Shown here: one piece after another, positions 7,390-15,559 of the stretch
How positions within the stretch are numbered: position 1 is the first letter of the stretch
How the letters are laid out: each line of letters begins with the position of its first letter
Source of the DNA: Gammaproteobacteria bacterium
GTDB lineage: Bacteria > Pseudomonadota > Gammaproteobacteria > Burkholderiales > Rhodocyclaceae
Length of the DNA: 64,000 nucleotides
NCBI GenBank assembly: GCA_018828385.1
Contig: JAHJVE010000008.1
Coordinates: forward strand, 248,001-312,000
Reading direction: 5' to 3'
Notes under the pieces: model-generated
Seen by the model: only the letters and a program-made list of their open reading frames with translations
Told to the model about the DNA's origin: nothing
Database searches by the model: none
Program-made: the position numbers and the translations under genes

Positions 7390-8576
7390 TGGCGTTGTCC
7401 TGCCAGTTGTTCGACAACTTTGACACGGCTACCTTCAGACAGCTCGCGCTCGCTGAAAACGATGATTTCGTCACCTGCGCCAAGTCCTTCCAGTACCTGC
7501 ACCGCACCATCCAGGGTGCTGGTGCCGAGTTTAATGGCGACAAAGACGGGCTTGCCATCGCGTAGTTTCCAGACACCAGAACCCTCAGGCATTTGTTTGA
7601 TGGCTGCATTGGGCAGTGTCAGGCCAGATTGATTGGCTGCCGTTTGAACAGTCACCTCGGCCATCTCGCCAATGCTCAGGCCAGGAGGAATCTGGTCGAA
7701 GGTAATCAGGGTGATGCGCTCCTCGGTCACGCTGTCACTGACCGGTTCAATCCTGATTACCTTGCCGGTTAATGGCATTCCCGGATTGCTGCGCAGGGCA
7801 ATGCTTGCGGCTTGTCCAGCAGCCAGGCCGCGGGACCGCCCCTGGTCCAGCCGGACCTTGACCCAGAGACTGCTGGGCTCTATCAACTTGAGCACTGATT
7901 GCCCTGCAACGACTGTCGAGCCAGCTTCAGCATCACGGCTGGTCAGCACGCCGTCAACGGGTGCGACCAGGCGCAGGTTATTCCGTTGCTGCCGTAAAGC
8001 ATCCTGGTCGGCCTTCAGGCGGATGACTTCCTGCCGGGCACTTTGCAGGTTGGCATCACTTGCATCGACGGCTGCCTGAGCCGAGGTCAGTTCCTGTTGT
8101 TTGCTCTCAACTGCACTCGGGCTGACGAAATGCTTATCGCCGAGGTCGCGATAGCGTTTCGCATTCAAGCCGGCAATCATCTGGCGGGCCAGAACATCCT
8201 TGCGCTGAGCGTCAGCCGCCAAAACCGCGCTGGATGCCCGGGCGTATGAGGCTTCAAGCGAACGTAGTCGTTCGTCCAGGTCGACTGGGTCGATTTCTGC
8301 CAGCAGTTGCCCGGCCTTGACCTGTTCACCCACATCGACATGAACTGCTTTGACGCGACCAGCAGCGGTGGGTCCAATAAAATAGCTGCGTCGCGCTTCG
8401 ACCGTGCCAATGCCGAACAGGGATGATGACAGACTGCCGGCTTCGACCCGAGTGATGGTGACTTTGGTCGGCGCTAGGGGGCCTGAGCGGGCGACCACAA
8501 AGCCAAATCCAACCAGAAGAACCACTGCAAAAGCCACCAGGCCAAACTTGCGACTGAGAAGACTATCGAGCTTCAT
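7386..8576 (-). CDS. Periplasmic adaptor subunit (HlyD/MacA family)
   Basis: 396 residues. A membrane anchor (FGLVAFAVVLLVGFGFVVA) at the N-terminus is followed by a split lipoyl domain (GRVKAVHVDVGEQVKAGQLLAEIDPVD and LVAPVDGVLTSRDAEAGSTVVAG), a coiled-coil hairpin between them (about residues 95-195), and a beta-barrel domain. The adaptor links the inner-membrane permease to an outer-membrane channel. No channel gene is in this operon, so a shared TolC-type protein would be needed. It overlaps tetR upstream by four bases. Confidence 0.85.
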   Translation of the reverse strand: MKLDSLLSRKFGLVAFAVVLLVGFGFVVARSGPLAPTKVTITRVEAGSLSSSLFGIGTVEARRSYFIGPTAAGRVKAVHVDVGEQVKAGQLLAEIDPVDLDERLRSLEASYARASSAVLAADAQRKDVLARQMIAGLNAKRYRDLGDKHFVSPSAVESKQQELTSAQAAVDASDANLQSARQEVIRLKADQDALRQQRNNLRLVAPVDGVLTSRDAEAGSTVVAGQSVLKLIEPSSLWVKVRLDQGRSRGLAAGQAASIALRSNPGMPLTGKVIRIEPVSDSVTEERITLITFDQIPPGLSIGEMAEVTVQTAANQSGLTLPNAAIKQMPEGSGVWKLRDGKPVFVAIKLGTSTLDGAVQVLEGLGAGDEIIVFSERELSEGSRVKVVEQLAGQRQ

Positions 8577-9178
8577 GACTTGACCCCAAGGGCGGCAAGA
8601 TAAAGGTCCAGAACGCCGACCGCCTGTTGCACCATCTGCTCAGTGTGGCCGCTGAGCATGGATTGAATGACCAAGCCCTGAATGGCACCAAGGAACAGGG
8701 CTGCGGCCGCTGCGCAATCGGCATCGGCGCGAATCAACTTCGCCTCAATAGCCGCGGCCAGGGTTTGGGAAAGGGTTTGCCGATAGCGCTGCATGATTTG
8801 CTGAACCCGCTGCTTGACGGGGGATGAAGCAGGTTGCTGAAGCTCGCCAAAAATGAGGCGAGGCGCTCCGGGGTGTGCTTTGGCAAAGCCGACGTGAGCC
8901 ATGAACATGGCCTTGAGGGCAGTCAGCGCATCAGGGGAGCGCTCCTTGGCAGCTAGGAGTTCGAACATCAAATGCTCATCTATCCATTCGACCACGGCCA
9001 GGCGGATGGCCTCCTTGGTGGCGAAGTGCCGAAAAAGCGCCCCTTGAGTAACCCCCATGGCTTTGGCAATGTCCGTAGTCGTTATTTCGGCAGGGCTGCG
9101 CTCGGCCGAGAGCCGAACCATGGTGGCGATGATTTCTGCCTGGCGTGACTCGGTGGTTTGACGAGGGTTGATAGACAT
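8573..9178 (-). CDS. TetR-family repressor of the exporter operon
   Basis: 201 residues. The N-terminal helix-turn-helix is ITTTDIAKAMGVTQGALFRHFATKEAI (about residues 37-63), the TetR signature. The C-terminal ligand domain is helical. It is the first gene of the operon and overlaps hlyD (ATGA), so it probably represses its own operon and responds to an exported or toxic compound. An inverted repeat stands immediately upstream. Confidence 0.85.
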   Translation of the reverse strand: MSINPRQTTESRQAEIIATMVRLSAERSPAEITTTDIAKAMGVTQGALFRHFATKEAIRLAVVEWIDEHLMFELLAAKERSPDALTALKAMFMAHVGFAKAHPGAPRLIFGELQQPASSPVKQRVQQIMQRYRQTLSQTLAAAIEAKLIRADADCAAAAALFLGAIQGLVIQSMLSGHTEQMVQQAVGVLDLYLAALGVKS

Positions 9179-9180
9179 GG

Positions 9181-9218
9181 GCGCTTGTAAGTATTAAATC
9201 ACTTACTAGTATAAGCGC
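9181..9218. promoter_or_regulatory. Candidate TetR operator
   Basis: An imperfect palindrome with outer arms GCGCTT and AAGCGC, and an inner pair TAAGT (9188-9192) and ACTTA (9201-9205). It starts two bases upstream of the tetR ATG, where an autoregulatory operator is expected. Confidence 0.5.
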
Positions 9219-9369
9219 CTAATTCATATTTTCCTAATATGCTTCACGTAGCGTGCAACCCAGGGTGACCTATCGCTTACCTGAATTTGTTGACATGGCA
9301 CCAGCGCATCAAGCTAATTCAAGAGTGCACGTCAAAGTGTTACCAGAAAATCGTGCGCTAGCTCGAGTT

Positions 9370-9383
9370 TTGATTCAAATCAA
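9370..9383. promoter_or_regulatory. Perfect FNR/DNR box
   Basis: TTGATTCAAATCAA matches the FNR consensus TTGAT-N4-ATCAA exactly. It lies 39 bp before the regulator start, with TATGAT at 9386-9391 as a possible -10 hexamer. Its closeness to the -10 suggests either repression or activation from a nearby start, under low oxygen or nitric oxide. Confidence 0.75.
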
Positions 9384-9421
9384 ACTATGATTTGCGCATT
9401 GTCATTTGCCTCGGGACGAAT

Positions 9422-10123
9422 ATGCGCGACCACAAGTTAATCAGCCTCGAAAGCCATCTGGCTCACTTGCCCTTGTTTGCTGGCATGGCTGCCAGCGATA
9501 TCGAACACATTGCCAGTTGCTCCAAGCTTATCCACGCGCAAAAAGGCGATGTACTCTTTCGTGCCGGAGATGCTTGTACGGGCTTTCATCTTCTGGTTTT
9601 CGGCCAGGTCAAACTAGCATTCACATCATCTCAGGGCAACGAGAAGATTGTGGAAATAATTCAGCAGGGTCAAAGTTTTGGCGAAGCCATTATGTTTTTG
9701 GACCGGACCTATATTGTCTTTGCTCAAGCGCTGCAGGATTCGATGCTGATTCATGTCCCCAAGGAAGCCATACTGAATGAGTTGGAACACGACTACGGCT
9801 TTACCAAGAAGATGCTAGCCGGGTTGGCAAAACGCACACACGACTTGATGACGGACGTCGAAGCCTACTCGTTGCAGTCGGCCAAGCAGCGAATTATCGG
9901 ATATCTGATGACTGATGTGCCTCAGGCAGCAATAGACACAGACAAACTGGAGTTTGAGCTCACTGCAGGCAAAGGGGTCATTGCCTCACGCCTCAACATC
10001 ACTCAGGAACACTTCTCCAGGGTATTGCACGACCTGTCGGATAGCGGGCTGCTTGAGGTGCATGGCAAGAAAATTCGGATTCCGAGCGTGTCCAAACTCC
10101 TCAAATCTCAAGACAACCCGTAG
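9422..10123 (+). CDS. Crp/Fnr-family regulator, DNR type
   Basis: 233 residues from ATG at 9422 (MRDHKLISLESHL). The N-terminal cyclic-nucleotide-type beta-barrel (GDVLFRAGDACTGFHLLVFGQVKLAF) is followed by a long helix and a C-terminal helix-turn-helix at GVIASRLNITQEHFSRVLHDLSDSGLL, whose E-x-x-S-R recognition helix fits the FNR/DNR subgroup binding TTGAT/ATCAA. FNR's N-terminal iron-sulphur cysteines are absent, so it is more like DNR, a haem-based nitric oxide sensor. The perfect box in its promoter suggests control by itself or by FNR. Likely target outside its own gene: the hemerythrin at 11.3 kb. Confidence 0.75.
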   Translation: MRDHKLISLESHLAHLPLFAGMAASDIEHIASCSKLIHAQKGDVLFRAGDACTGFHLLVFGQVKLAFTSSQGNEKIVEIIQQGQSFGEAIMFLDRTYIVFAQALQDSMLIHVPKEAILNELEHDYGFTKKMLAGLAKRTHDLMTDVEAYSLQSAKQRIIGYLMTDVPQAAIDTDKLEFELTAGKGVIASRLNITQEHFSRVLHDLSDSGLLEVHGKKIRIPSVSKLLKSQDNP

Positions 10124-10287
10124 CGGTGAGAGCATCGCTAGTAACGACTGAAGGCTGTTCAGGGTCGAGGGCTGTCCTTCGTTACGGCAACTAGTTGGTA
10201 TCGGCTAGGAGCCGGCCAGGAACTGCCGGTGAGCTATGTACGGTGGGCCGACTGCCTTAAGCAAACAACGGACATCGTCCTTCACAG

Positions 10288-11085
10288 TTAATACGGTGGC
10301 AGAGCACTGATAGAACGAAGTATGTTGCGCGTAATTTCTTGCCGCTTTGAGAGGTCATTCAGTCTGTTGGGCGTATCGATGTTCAGCGCAAAAAATACCG
10401 GTCCGGTTGGCCACTCGACCCAGCCTACCCACCAGCCAACCTTTCCACTCCAGCCGGTCTTGGCCCGCAATATCCAATCACGACCTGCCTCATTCACCAT
10501 CACGTCCTTGATGAGCCGCTGATGCTCGACCGGGAATGGCAGTTCATTACGATAGAGATGACGCAGGAACGATATTTGTTCATTTGCCGAAATTGCTAGG
10601 TCGCCTTCGACCCAGAAAGGTTTGCCGCCTCCCGCAACTGCGTTGCCATACGCAATCTTTCGCATGTACTCAGTCTCACGCGCATCGCCAAGCTGCCGAG
10701 CAAATCGTTCGTAGACCCAGACAGTCGAATTACGCATCGCGGAGCGTAGGTTTTGGTCCTCATTCCACACCTCTATCGAACGCTTGATGCCATCCCAGGG
10801 AATTACCTGGAACTCATCACGGAGAATTCCCGCGTCAAGAGCAAACAAGCTATGAGGAATTTTGAAGGTTGAAGCCGGCGAGTAGCGACGCCCCGCGCGC
10901 TCCGAGTCGTAAACGAAAGCCACTTCCTTCCCATTGCGGTTGTCTACGACAACGATGGTGCCGTGCGCCTCGGCTGTAGTAAAGAAACTGGACCAGTCTG
11001 CGCGCTCTTGTGAAGCAGACGCAGCAAGCGTCCTAAACGCAAGGACAATTGATAGCGAAAAGAGAATTAGGCTACGTCGATACAT
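10288..11085 (-). CDS. Class D (OXA-type) beta-lactamase
   Basis: 265 residues with a signal peptide (MYRRSLILFSLSIVLAFRTLAASAS). All class D motifs are present in order: STFK (active-site Ser and the Lys that is carboxylated), STV, YGN and KTGW. Length matches OXA enzymes. It is periplasmic and hydrolyses beta-lactams; the spectrum cannot be read from the sequence. It stands alone, not in a visible integron: no integrase or attC is adjacent. Its DNA is less GC-rich than the backbone. Chromosomal OXA genes are common in environmental bacteria, so this need not mean acquired resistance. Confidence 0.9.
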   Translation of the reverse strand: MYRRSLILFSLSIVLAFRTLAASASQERADWSSFFTTAEAHGTIVVVDNRNGKEVAFVYDSERAGRRYSPASTFKIPHSLFALDAGILRDEFQVIPWDGIKRSIEVWNEDQNLRSAMRNSTVWVYERFARQLGDARETEYMRKIAYGNAVAGGGKPFWVEGDLAISANEQISFLRHLYRNELPFPVEHQRLIKDVMVNEAGRDWILRAKTGWSGKVGWWVGWVEWPTGPVFFALNIDTPNRLNDLSKRQEITRNILRSISALPPY

Positions 11086-11339
11086 CGCACTAATTGTAGC
11101 CGTCTAGCCAAGCTTGAATGACTGGTCTGTGCTTGATTGCAGCCGTGCTGCCTGAGAACTGTAACCGGCTGCAATGGGTCGGCTTGCGACAGGCCTCTCT
11201 TCAAATTGCCAGCCGGAAAGCGGCCAGTGAAATTCCGACTCCCGGAAGCGGCCAGTCGCCACTGAGCGCTCTCTAACCTGAGCAGCCATTACTGATAAAT
11301 GGAAGCCGTCATTCGCCGAATTTTCCCGGAAGTGAAATT

Positions 11340-11741
11340 CTATTTCTTCAAATAACAGCTGTATTGCATATCAGAATCTAGGATATGGCCTACCCACCAC
11401 TGCTCGAGATAATTTTGCAGGGTGGACTTGTCAATATTGCCATGCATTGCAACACACAGAAACTCTGTGAGCCATTCTCGGTATGCATCGTGTTCTTGTA
11501 TTTGTTCTTGGAGACGAGGGTACCAGACACGACGGAGGACATCTTCTTCCAATTCAAAATGTCTTTCCGCGTAAAAAGCCAGTTCACTAAGGATGCTGTG
11601 GAAAGTCTCAATGCTGGCTTTGGTGCCATCACATTGGTATTGAGATACATGCTTGCATAGTTGCAATAGCTTCTGGTGCTGATTATCCAGAGTCGTGTTT
11701 CCTACGCTGTATTCGGGCTTCCATTCAGACAAATCAATCAT
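11340..11741 (-). CDS. Bacteriohemerythrin
   Basis: 133 residues from ATG at 11741 (MIDLSEWKPEYSVG), a standard hemerythrin start. The di-iron ligands are visible: the NQHQKLL His, ERHFELEE (HxxxE), QEHDAY (HxxxH-type position) and GHILDSDMQY (HxxxxD). The protein binds oxygen reversibly at a di-iron site and may deliver or sense oxygen or nitric oxide. A Crp/Fnr-type palindrome lies 60 bp upstream, fitting control by the neighbouring DNR-like regulator. Confidence 0.88.
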   Translation of the reverse strand: MIDLSEWKPEYSVGNTTLDNQHQKLLQLCKHVSQYQCDGTKASIETFHSILSELAFYAERHFELEEDVLRRVWYPRLQEQIQEHDAYREWLTEFLCVAMHGNIDKSTLQNYLEQWWVGHILDSDMQYSCYLKK

Positions 11742-11800
11742 GTCGTTCTTCGAGTTGGCAAAACCGCGTTCCATGATACGAAATATGGTGCAGCGCAGCA

Positions 11801-11814
11801 TTGACTTGCGTCAA
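11801..11814. promoter_or_regulatory. Crp/Fnr-type box upstream of hemerythrin
   Basis: TTGACTTGCGTCAA, a perfect TTGAC-N4-GTCAA palindrome. This differs from FNR only at the fifth base of each half and matches the type reported for DNR/HcpR-like regulators. Confidence 0.6.
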
Positions 11815-11841
11815 ATGAATCATGGCTCTTATAAAGTGCAA

Positions 11842-11860
11842 TTGACGTTAATGGCGTCAA
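11842..11860. promoter_or_regulatory. Second, wider inverted repeat upstream of hemerythrin
   Basis: TTGACG and CGTCAA separated by seven bases, 28 bp further upstream than the first box and repeating the same half-site with wider spacing. It is followed by two direct copies of CTCAATTG. Possibly a second, weaker site. Confidence 0.35.
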
Positions 11861-12258
11861 CTGCTCAATTGCTCAATTGCTGGAAACTAAGGTGGCGAAA
11901 GTTGGTTGCTCTATTGAAAGGCCACTGGAGAAGCACCGCAAAGCGAACAGGTTGCATTGGAGAAAAATCCAGAGGGACGGCTCATGGCCGGTTCGAGGCA
12001 ATCAGAGGGCAATTAGCTCGCCGAACAGCGGACATTGGCCGAGCCTTGCCGAAACCTTCGGTATTGAAATTGGACGCCTACCTCGACCGGCGGTTCATGG
12101 CCGGTAGTGTGAGGTCGCCATCGGCCGCTTTGTGGCAGTCAGGTTCGAAAAACCTGGCTTTGGCTGACTGGCCGCTATCGGGAAACCGCTATGACCGTTT
12201 TGGGTCGCGAAGCGACTGTCATCTCTTAGTATTCATCGCTCGAAAGCGGTCGTTGCCT
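11861..12258. other. Gene-free stretch, decayed repeats
   Basis: No credible gene. Words such as CGGCCGCTTT, GGCCGGTTCGAGGCAATCAG and CATGGCCGGT recur with errors, like the stretch at 4.3-4.6 kb. They look like worn copies of an intergenic repeat family. Confidence 0.5.
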
Positions 12259-13371
12259 TCACTCAGAACGCAAAACCAAAATGCATCCGAGTGACTGAAG
12301 GTGCACGACTTCATCGAGAACCAATTCGCTGGCTTGAATGACCGACTTCCATTCGGACAATGTCCGCTCTCGACCTCGACAGCCGACGAACATCTGCAAG
12401 TCAAAGGAAGCGCTTGCGATGTCGGCGCCTGTTTCCGGCACGACCATCTCCAGCACCGCAACGCGGGCGCCACTGTTTCCGATAGCTTCACGTAGTAATT
12501 TCAACGCACGTATGCAGTTGCTGTCGTCAAAGCCGTGTAGGACAGCCGAGAGAAGATAGATGTCCCTCGGGCCAGTCGAGACAGGAATCGCCTCAAACAA
12601 ATCTCCTGCCTGAAAGTGAAGGCGTTCGACACCTTCCGTATGTTGGTTAGCCCAGTACCTTTGGGCTTCTGCCACGACTTGAGGCCGGTCCACAATCAAT
12701 GCAGTTAGCTTAGGGTGGCGTTTCAGAATGGCAAGTGCCTTGGCTCCACGTGACCCGCCAATATCGATAACTCGCTCAAATTGGCTCCAATCCAGGTCAG
12801 TGGCAAAACCATTACCAGCCAAGGCCTCAACGCTGTCCATGGCTTCTGAGAAAAGTTGGTCGAAGTCAGCGTGATGGTCCAGGTAATCAAACAAATCCTC
12901 ACCATGACTGAGTCGGAATGGTGGTGTGCCGCTGCGAATACCGGCTTCCAACTGCTCGAACCAGGGACGGCTGATGGCTTCTGAGTTGTGCATCAGAATC
13001 ATGGCCCTGACACTTTGCGGGTCGTCACTACGAAGACAGTTAGACAGCTTGTTGTTGCGGAAGACCATGGGAGCCGATTCTTCGAAGACCCCTATGGCCG
13101 CAAGCAAGCGCATTAGGCGGCCAAGAGCATCAGCATTGGCGCCGACCCGGCCGGCAAGTGCTGATGCATCCATGCTTTCCTTCCCTAAGACCGTGGCCAC
13201 ATCCAGTCGCGCTGCCACGAAGAGTGCCCTTGATTGCCAGTATGCCGAGCCAATTTGCACGAGCCGAAATGGTGCTGGGGTGACCTTATTGGGAATTGAC
13301 TGAAGCCAGGAACCGAACTTCATTACCTTGGCGAATCGGCGCACCGAACCGATATTCATCTGGAGCGTCAT
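12259..13371 (-). CDS. SAM-dependent O-methyltransferase (plant-OMT/hydroxyneurosporene type)
   Basis: 370 residues. An N-terminal dimerisation domain (VQIGSAYWQSRALFVAARLDVATVLG, with the usual winged-helix pattern to about residue 105) precedes a Rossmann domain: SAM motif I VIDIGGSRGAKALAIL, the acidic LIVDRPQVV at the next strand, and GDLFEAIP and YLLSAVLHGFDDSN further on. This is the fold of TcmN/CrtF-type O-methyltransferases of secondary metabolism and carotenoids. The substrate is unknown. It overlaps the upstream TetR gene by four bases, so it forms a regulated two-gene unit, perhaps detoxifying a compound that the TetR protein senses. Confidence 0.75.
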   Translation of the reverse strand: MTLQMNIGSVRRFAKVMKFGSWLQSIPNKVTPAPFRLVQIGSAYWQSRALFVAARLDVATVLGKESMDASALAGRVGANADALGRLMRLLAAIGVFEESAPMVFRNNKLSNCLRSDDPQSVRAMILMHNSEAISRPWFEQLEAGIRSGTPPFRLSHGEDLFDYLDHHADFDQLFSEAMDSVEALAGNGFATDLDWSQFERVIDIGGSRGAKALAILKRHPKLTALIVDRPQVVAEAQRYWANQHTEGVERLHFQAGDLFEAIPVSTGPRDIYLLSAVLHGFDDSNCIRALKLLREAIGNSGARVAVLEMVVPETGADIASASFDLQMFVGCRGRERTLSEWKSVIQASELVLDEVVHLQSLGCILVLRSE

Positions 13372-14000
13372 AGTGCATTTCCTTGGCTACTTGGAACGAC
13401 TGGTGCCAAGCCAGCCGAAAACAGGTGGCCGTTAAAGTTTGCGAGACGTTCCAAGAAAGCATCGTCCATGGGACGCTCCATCTGTTCTTCGAAAATGTCC
13501 TTGAGCAGCATTGGGGTCATGGCCAGACTGACGAATGCCAATCGCAGAATGTCGGGGTCGATTCCTGCCGCCATCTGCCCTTGTGCCTTCAAGTCGGCAA
13601 CCTTGCGCGCACCACGGGTACGTCCGCGTTCAAGCAACTGCTGAATGAAGCGTCGGCCCGGACCATGATGGAGCGCCAACACTTTGAGGATTAGCTTGGG
13701 AAACTCAGGGCGGGCCGACATTGTTTTATAGTACAAGACCAGAAATTCGGCGAAACCTGCTGTCGAGGACAGGAGCGGCCCATCGAGGACATCCAGTAGT
13801 GGGCTCAAGGTCTCACGTATCATCTCCTCGTAAAGTCCTTCCTTGCTTCCGAAGTAGTAGCGAATCATGGAGACGTTGGCGCCGGCGGACTCCGCGATGC
13901 GTCGGGTGGTGACGTTGTGATAGTCATCGGCGAGGAAACAATCCAGCGCAGCCTTAATTAAGCGGCTGCGAAGTGACTCTGTAACATTCGGAATTTCCAT
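13368..14000 (-). CDS. TetR-family regulator paired with the methyltransferase
   Basis: 210 residues from ATG at 14000 (MEIPNVTESLRSRL); a TTG nine codons upstream is also possible. The helix-turn-helix is VTTRRIAESAGANVSMIRYYFGSKEGLYEEM (about residues 30-60). The C-terminal domain resembles CerR/YbiH-type regulators (FPKLILKVLALHHGPGRRFIQ). Coupled translation (ATGA) with the methyltransferase suggests autoregulation of the pair. Confidence 0.8.
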   Translation of the reverse strand: MEIPNVTESLRSRLIKAALDCFLADDYHNVTTRRIAESAGANVSMIRYYFGSKEGLYEEMIRETLSPLLDVLDGPLLSSTAGFAEFLVLYYKTMSARPEFPKLILKVLALHHGPGRRFIQQLLERGRTRGARKVADLKAQGQMAAGIDPDILRLAFVSLAMTPMLLKDIFEEQMERPMDDAFLERLANFNGHLFSAGLAPVVPSSQGNAL

Positions 14001-14533
14001 GATTGGCTCGCATTGCTGTGATGACAATCAGGTTAGCAGGCGCGACGGACTAGCCTCTAGGGGTTTCGTCAATCAATACTGGGGGAACGATTGATTGCCA
14101 AGGTCCATTTCTGGGTAGGCCCCAGATGTGAATTCAGATGTAACAGCGACCGGCCGCTACTGGCCGGTTGCCGCCGATGCCAGAGACAGTCAACCACCGT
14201 ATCCACTGGTAGAAAGGTCTGATGCGCCTTCGTTGCTGGGCCCGACGGACTTTAGCGTAATTTGTGGAGTGTGGCCCGCGACTGAGAAGCGCCTCGACAG
14301 ACTTTGCACAAAATTTGTTAATTCCGGGGTTGTGTCAAATCAATGACTTGGTGACTGGCGTTTCGACAGACTTAATTGTTCGCTTTCATGATAGTAAACA
14401 ATTAAGTCTGTCGGGAGAGGCCCCTATTTATCCTTCGCTGTGATTTTCTTCACTGACTGATTTTTTGCTTCGCCATAATCTAAAACCGAAGCGGGGAAGA
14501 TGGCCGCTTGGTGACGTAGAAGCGAGGTGTGCG
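14001..14533. other. Gene-free boundary zone between accessory region and backbone
   Basis: No credible gene. It contains decayed GGCCGG words near 14150 and three copies of CGACAGACTT (at 14295, at 14364, and inverted at 14404-14413). GC content rises sharply after about 14500, so this is where the accessory DNA appears to end. Confidence 0.5.
14364..14413. repeat. Perfect 17-bp inverted repeat
   Basis: Arms CGACAGACTTAATTGTT (14364-14380) and its exact complement (14397-14413), loop 16 bases. No T-run follows, so it is not a typical terminator; a mobile-element end or protein site is as likely. Confidence 0.7.
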
Positions 14534-14716
14534 GTGGTCGTGAAGAACGAGAAGCGGAAGGGTGATGATCGTCGCCAACGCGAGTACGGGCCGCCCGACG
14601 GCTGGCTCGAGCGGCGCAAGCGTGTGGAGCGGCGGCAGCTTGAGGTTGACGAGATTCCGTTTTCCGAATGGTTGGCCTTGCGGCCGGTGCATGCCGAAAC
14701 CGAGCCGCAAAAATAA
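14534..14716 (+). CDS. Small charged conserved protein
   Basis: About 60 residues from a GTG at 14534 preceded by GAGG; a second GTG at 14540 is possible. Very basic/acidic: RRQREYGPPDGWLERRKRVERR, then EVDEIPFSEWL. I recall similar small RRxRExGPPxGWxERRxxxERR proteins in Rhodocyclales but know no function. No membrane span. Followed by a bidirectional terminator. Confidence 0.5.
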   Translation: MVVKNEKRKGDDRRQREYGPPDGWLERRKRVERRQLEVDEIPFSEWLALRPVHAETEPQK

Positions 14717-14730
14717 TCGGGTCACAGAAC

Positions 14731-14763
14731 AAAAAAGGCCTCGCTGGATTGCGAGGCCTTTTT
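14731..14763. terminator. Bidirectional rho-independent terminator
   Basis: Stem AAAAAGGCCTCGC/GCGAGGCCTTTTT with a six-base loop; A-run on one side and T-run on the other. It serves both the small charged protein and the OmpA-like gene. Confidence 0.9.
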
Positions 14764-14780
14764 GCTGGTGGCTGTACCGG

Positions 14781-15365
14781 TCAGCTTTCGCGTTCGTACA
14801 CTACGTCCGAGCGGCGATTTTCGGCCCAGGATTCTTCGTCGTGACCAGCCTTTTTCGGGTTGCTGGCCCCCAGGGTCTTGATGCTGATCTGGTTTTTGCC
14901 GGCCCCGTGTCTGGCCAGGATAGTGCGCACGTTTTCGGCGCGCTTCAGGCCGAGGTGTTGGTTGTACTCCGGGTTGCCGCGCTCGTCGGCATTGCCTTCG
15001 ATACGCACGCGCGCCTTCGGGTGCTCGGCCAGGTAGCGGGCGTGGGCGCGTAGCGCCGGGTCGTAATCGGCCTTGATGGCGGCGCTGTTGAGGTCGAAGT
15101 AGACGCTGCGCTGGGTGCGCAGGCCGACCGGGTCCATTTTCATTGGCGCTTCGGGTGTTGCACTGGCGGCGAGCGGCGCGGGGCTGGCGGCCGGCAGGCT
15201 GGAACCCGGCTGCAGTTCGGCCGGCACGGGTTTGCCGAGCAGGCCGGGATGAACCTTGAGCGGGCCGTTTTGTGAAATGTGCTTGCTGGCCGGGATCTCG
15301 CCTTTGAAGGCGCAGGCGGAGAGGAGCGTGGAGAGCAGGAGAGCGATAGGCAGCGAGGCGCGCAT
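14781..15365 (-). CDS. OmpA/Pal-like lipoprotein
   Basis: 194 residues from ATG at 15365 (MRASLPIALLLSTLLSAC). The lipobox LLSAC marks lipidation at Cys18. A Pro/Ala-rich linker (to about residue 80) precedes an OmpA C-terminal peptidoglycan-binding domain: VYFDLNSAAIKADY, then IEGNADERGNPEYNQHLGLKRA, with the Asp and Arg that bind meso-diaminopimelate. It anchors the outer membrane to the cell wall. It lacks the tol operon context, so it is a Pal-like paralogue rather than pal itself. It is divergent from hemA. Confidence 0.8.
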   Translation of the reverse strand: MRASLPIALLLSTLLSACAFKGEIPASKHISQNGPLKVHPGLLGKPVPAELQPGSSLPAASPAPLAASATPEAPMKMDPVGLRTQRSVYFDLNSAAIKADYDPALRAHARYLAEHPKARVRIEGNADERGNPEYNQHLGLKRAENVRTILARHGAGKNQISIKTLGASNPKKAGHDEESWAENRRSDVVYERES

Positions 15366-15445
15366 TCTGATTTTTCGGCGGCGTATGGAAGGTCGAATCA
15401 TAGCCGCTTGAAGCGCGGGGGAACAGTGTTTGCTGGCGATGCATT

Positions 15446-15459
15446 GCTACGGTCAACGG
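15446..15459 (+). repeat. Dispersed repeat, core only
   Basis: GCTACGGTCAACGG, a truncated copy of the backbone repeat, in the divergent region between the OmpA-like gene and hemA. Confidence 0.5.
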
Positions 15460-15516
15460 CGGGAATGCCGGCTTTCTTGTTCCGATCCCGGCTAAATCGG
15501 GCTGTCGGGGGGCGGG

Positions 15517-15525
15517 TGTTATAAT
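15517..15525 (+). promoter_or_regulatory. hemA promoter, extended -10
   Basis: TGTTATAAT carries a perfect -10 hexamer with the TGn extension, 35 bp before the hemA GTG. No good -35 is visible, as expected for an extended -10 promoter. Confidence 0.55.
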
Positions 15526-15559
15526 CAGCGCCCCATTTCGTTAGCGCCTGCCCGATCCG

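Noticed and set aside
10131..10187. Imperfect stem after the DNR-like gene as a terminator
   Set aside because: The arms GTAACGA/TCGTTAC are short, with a long unpaired centre and no T-run.
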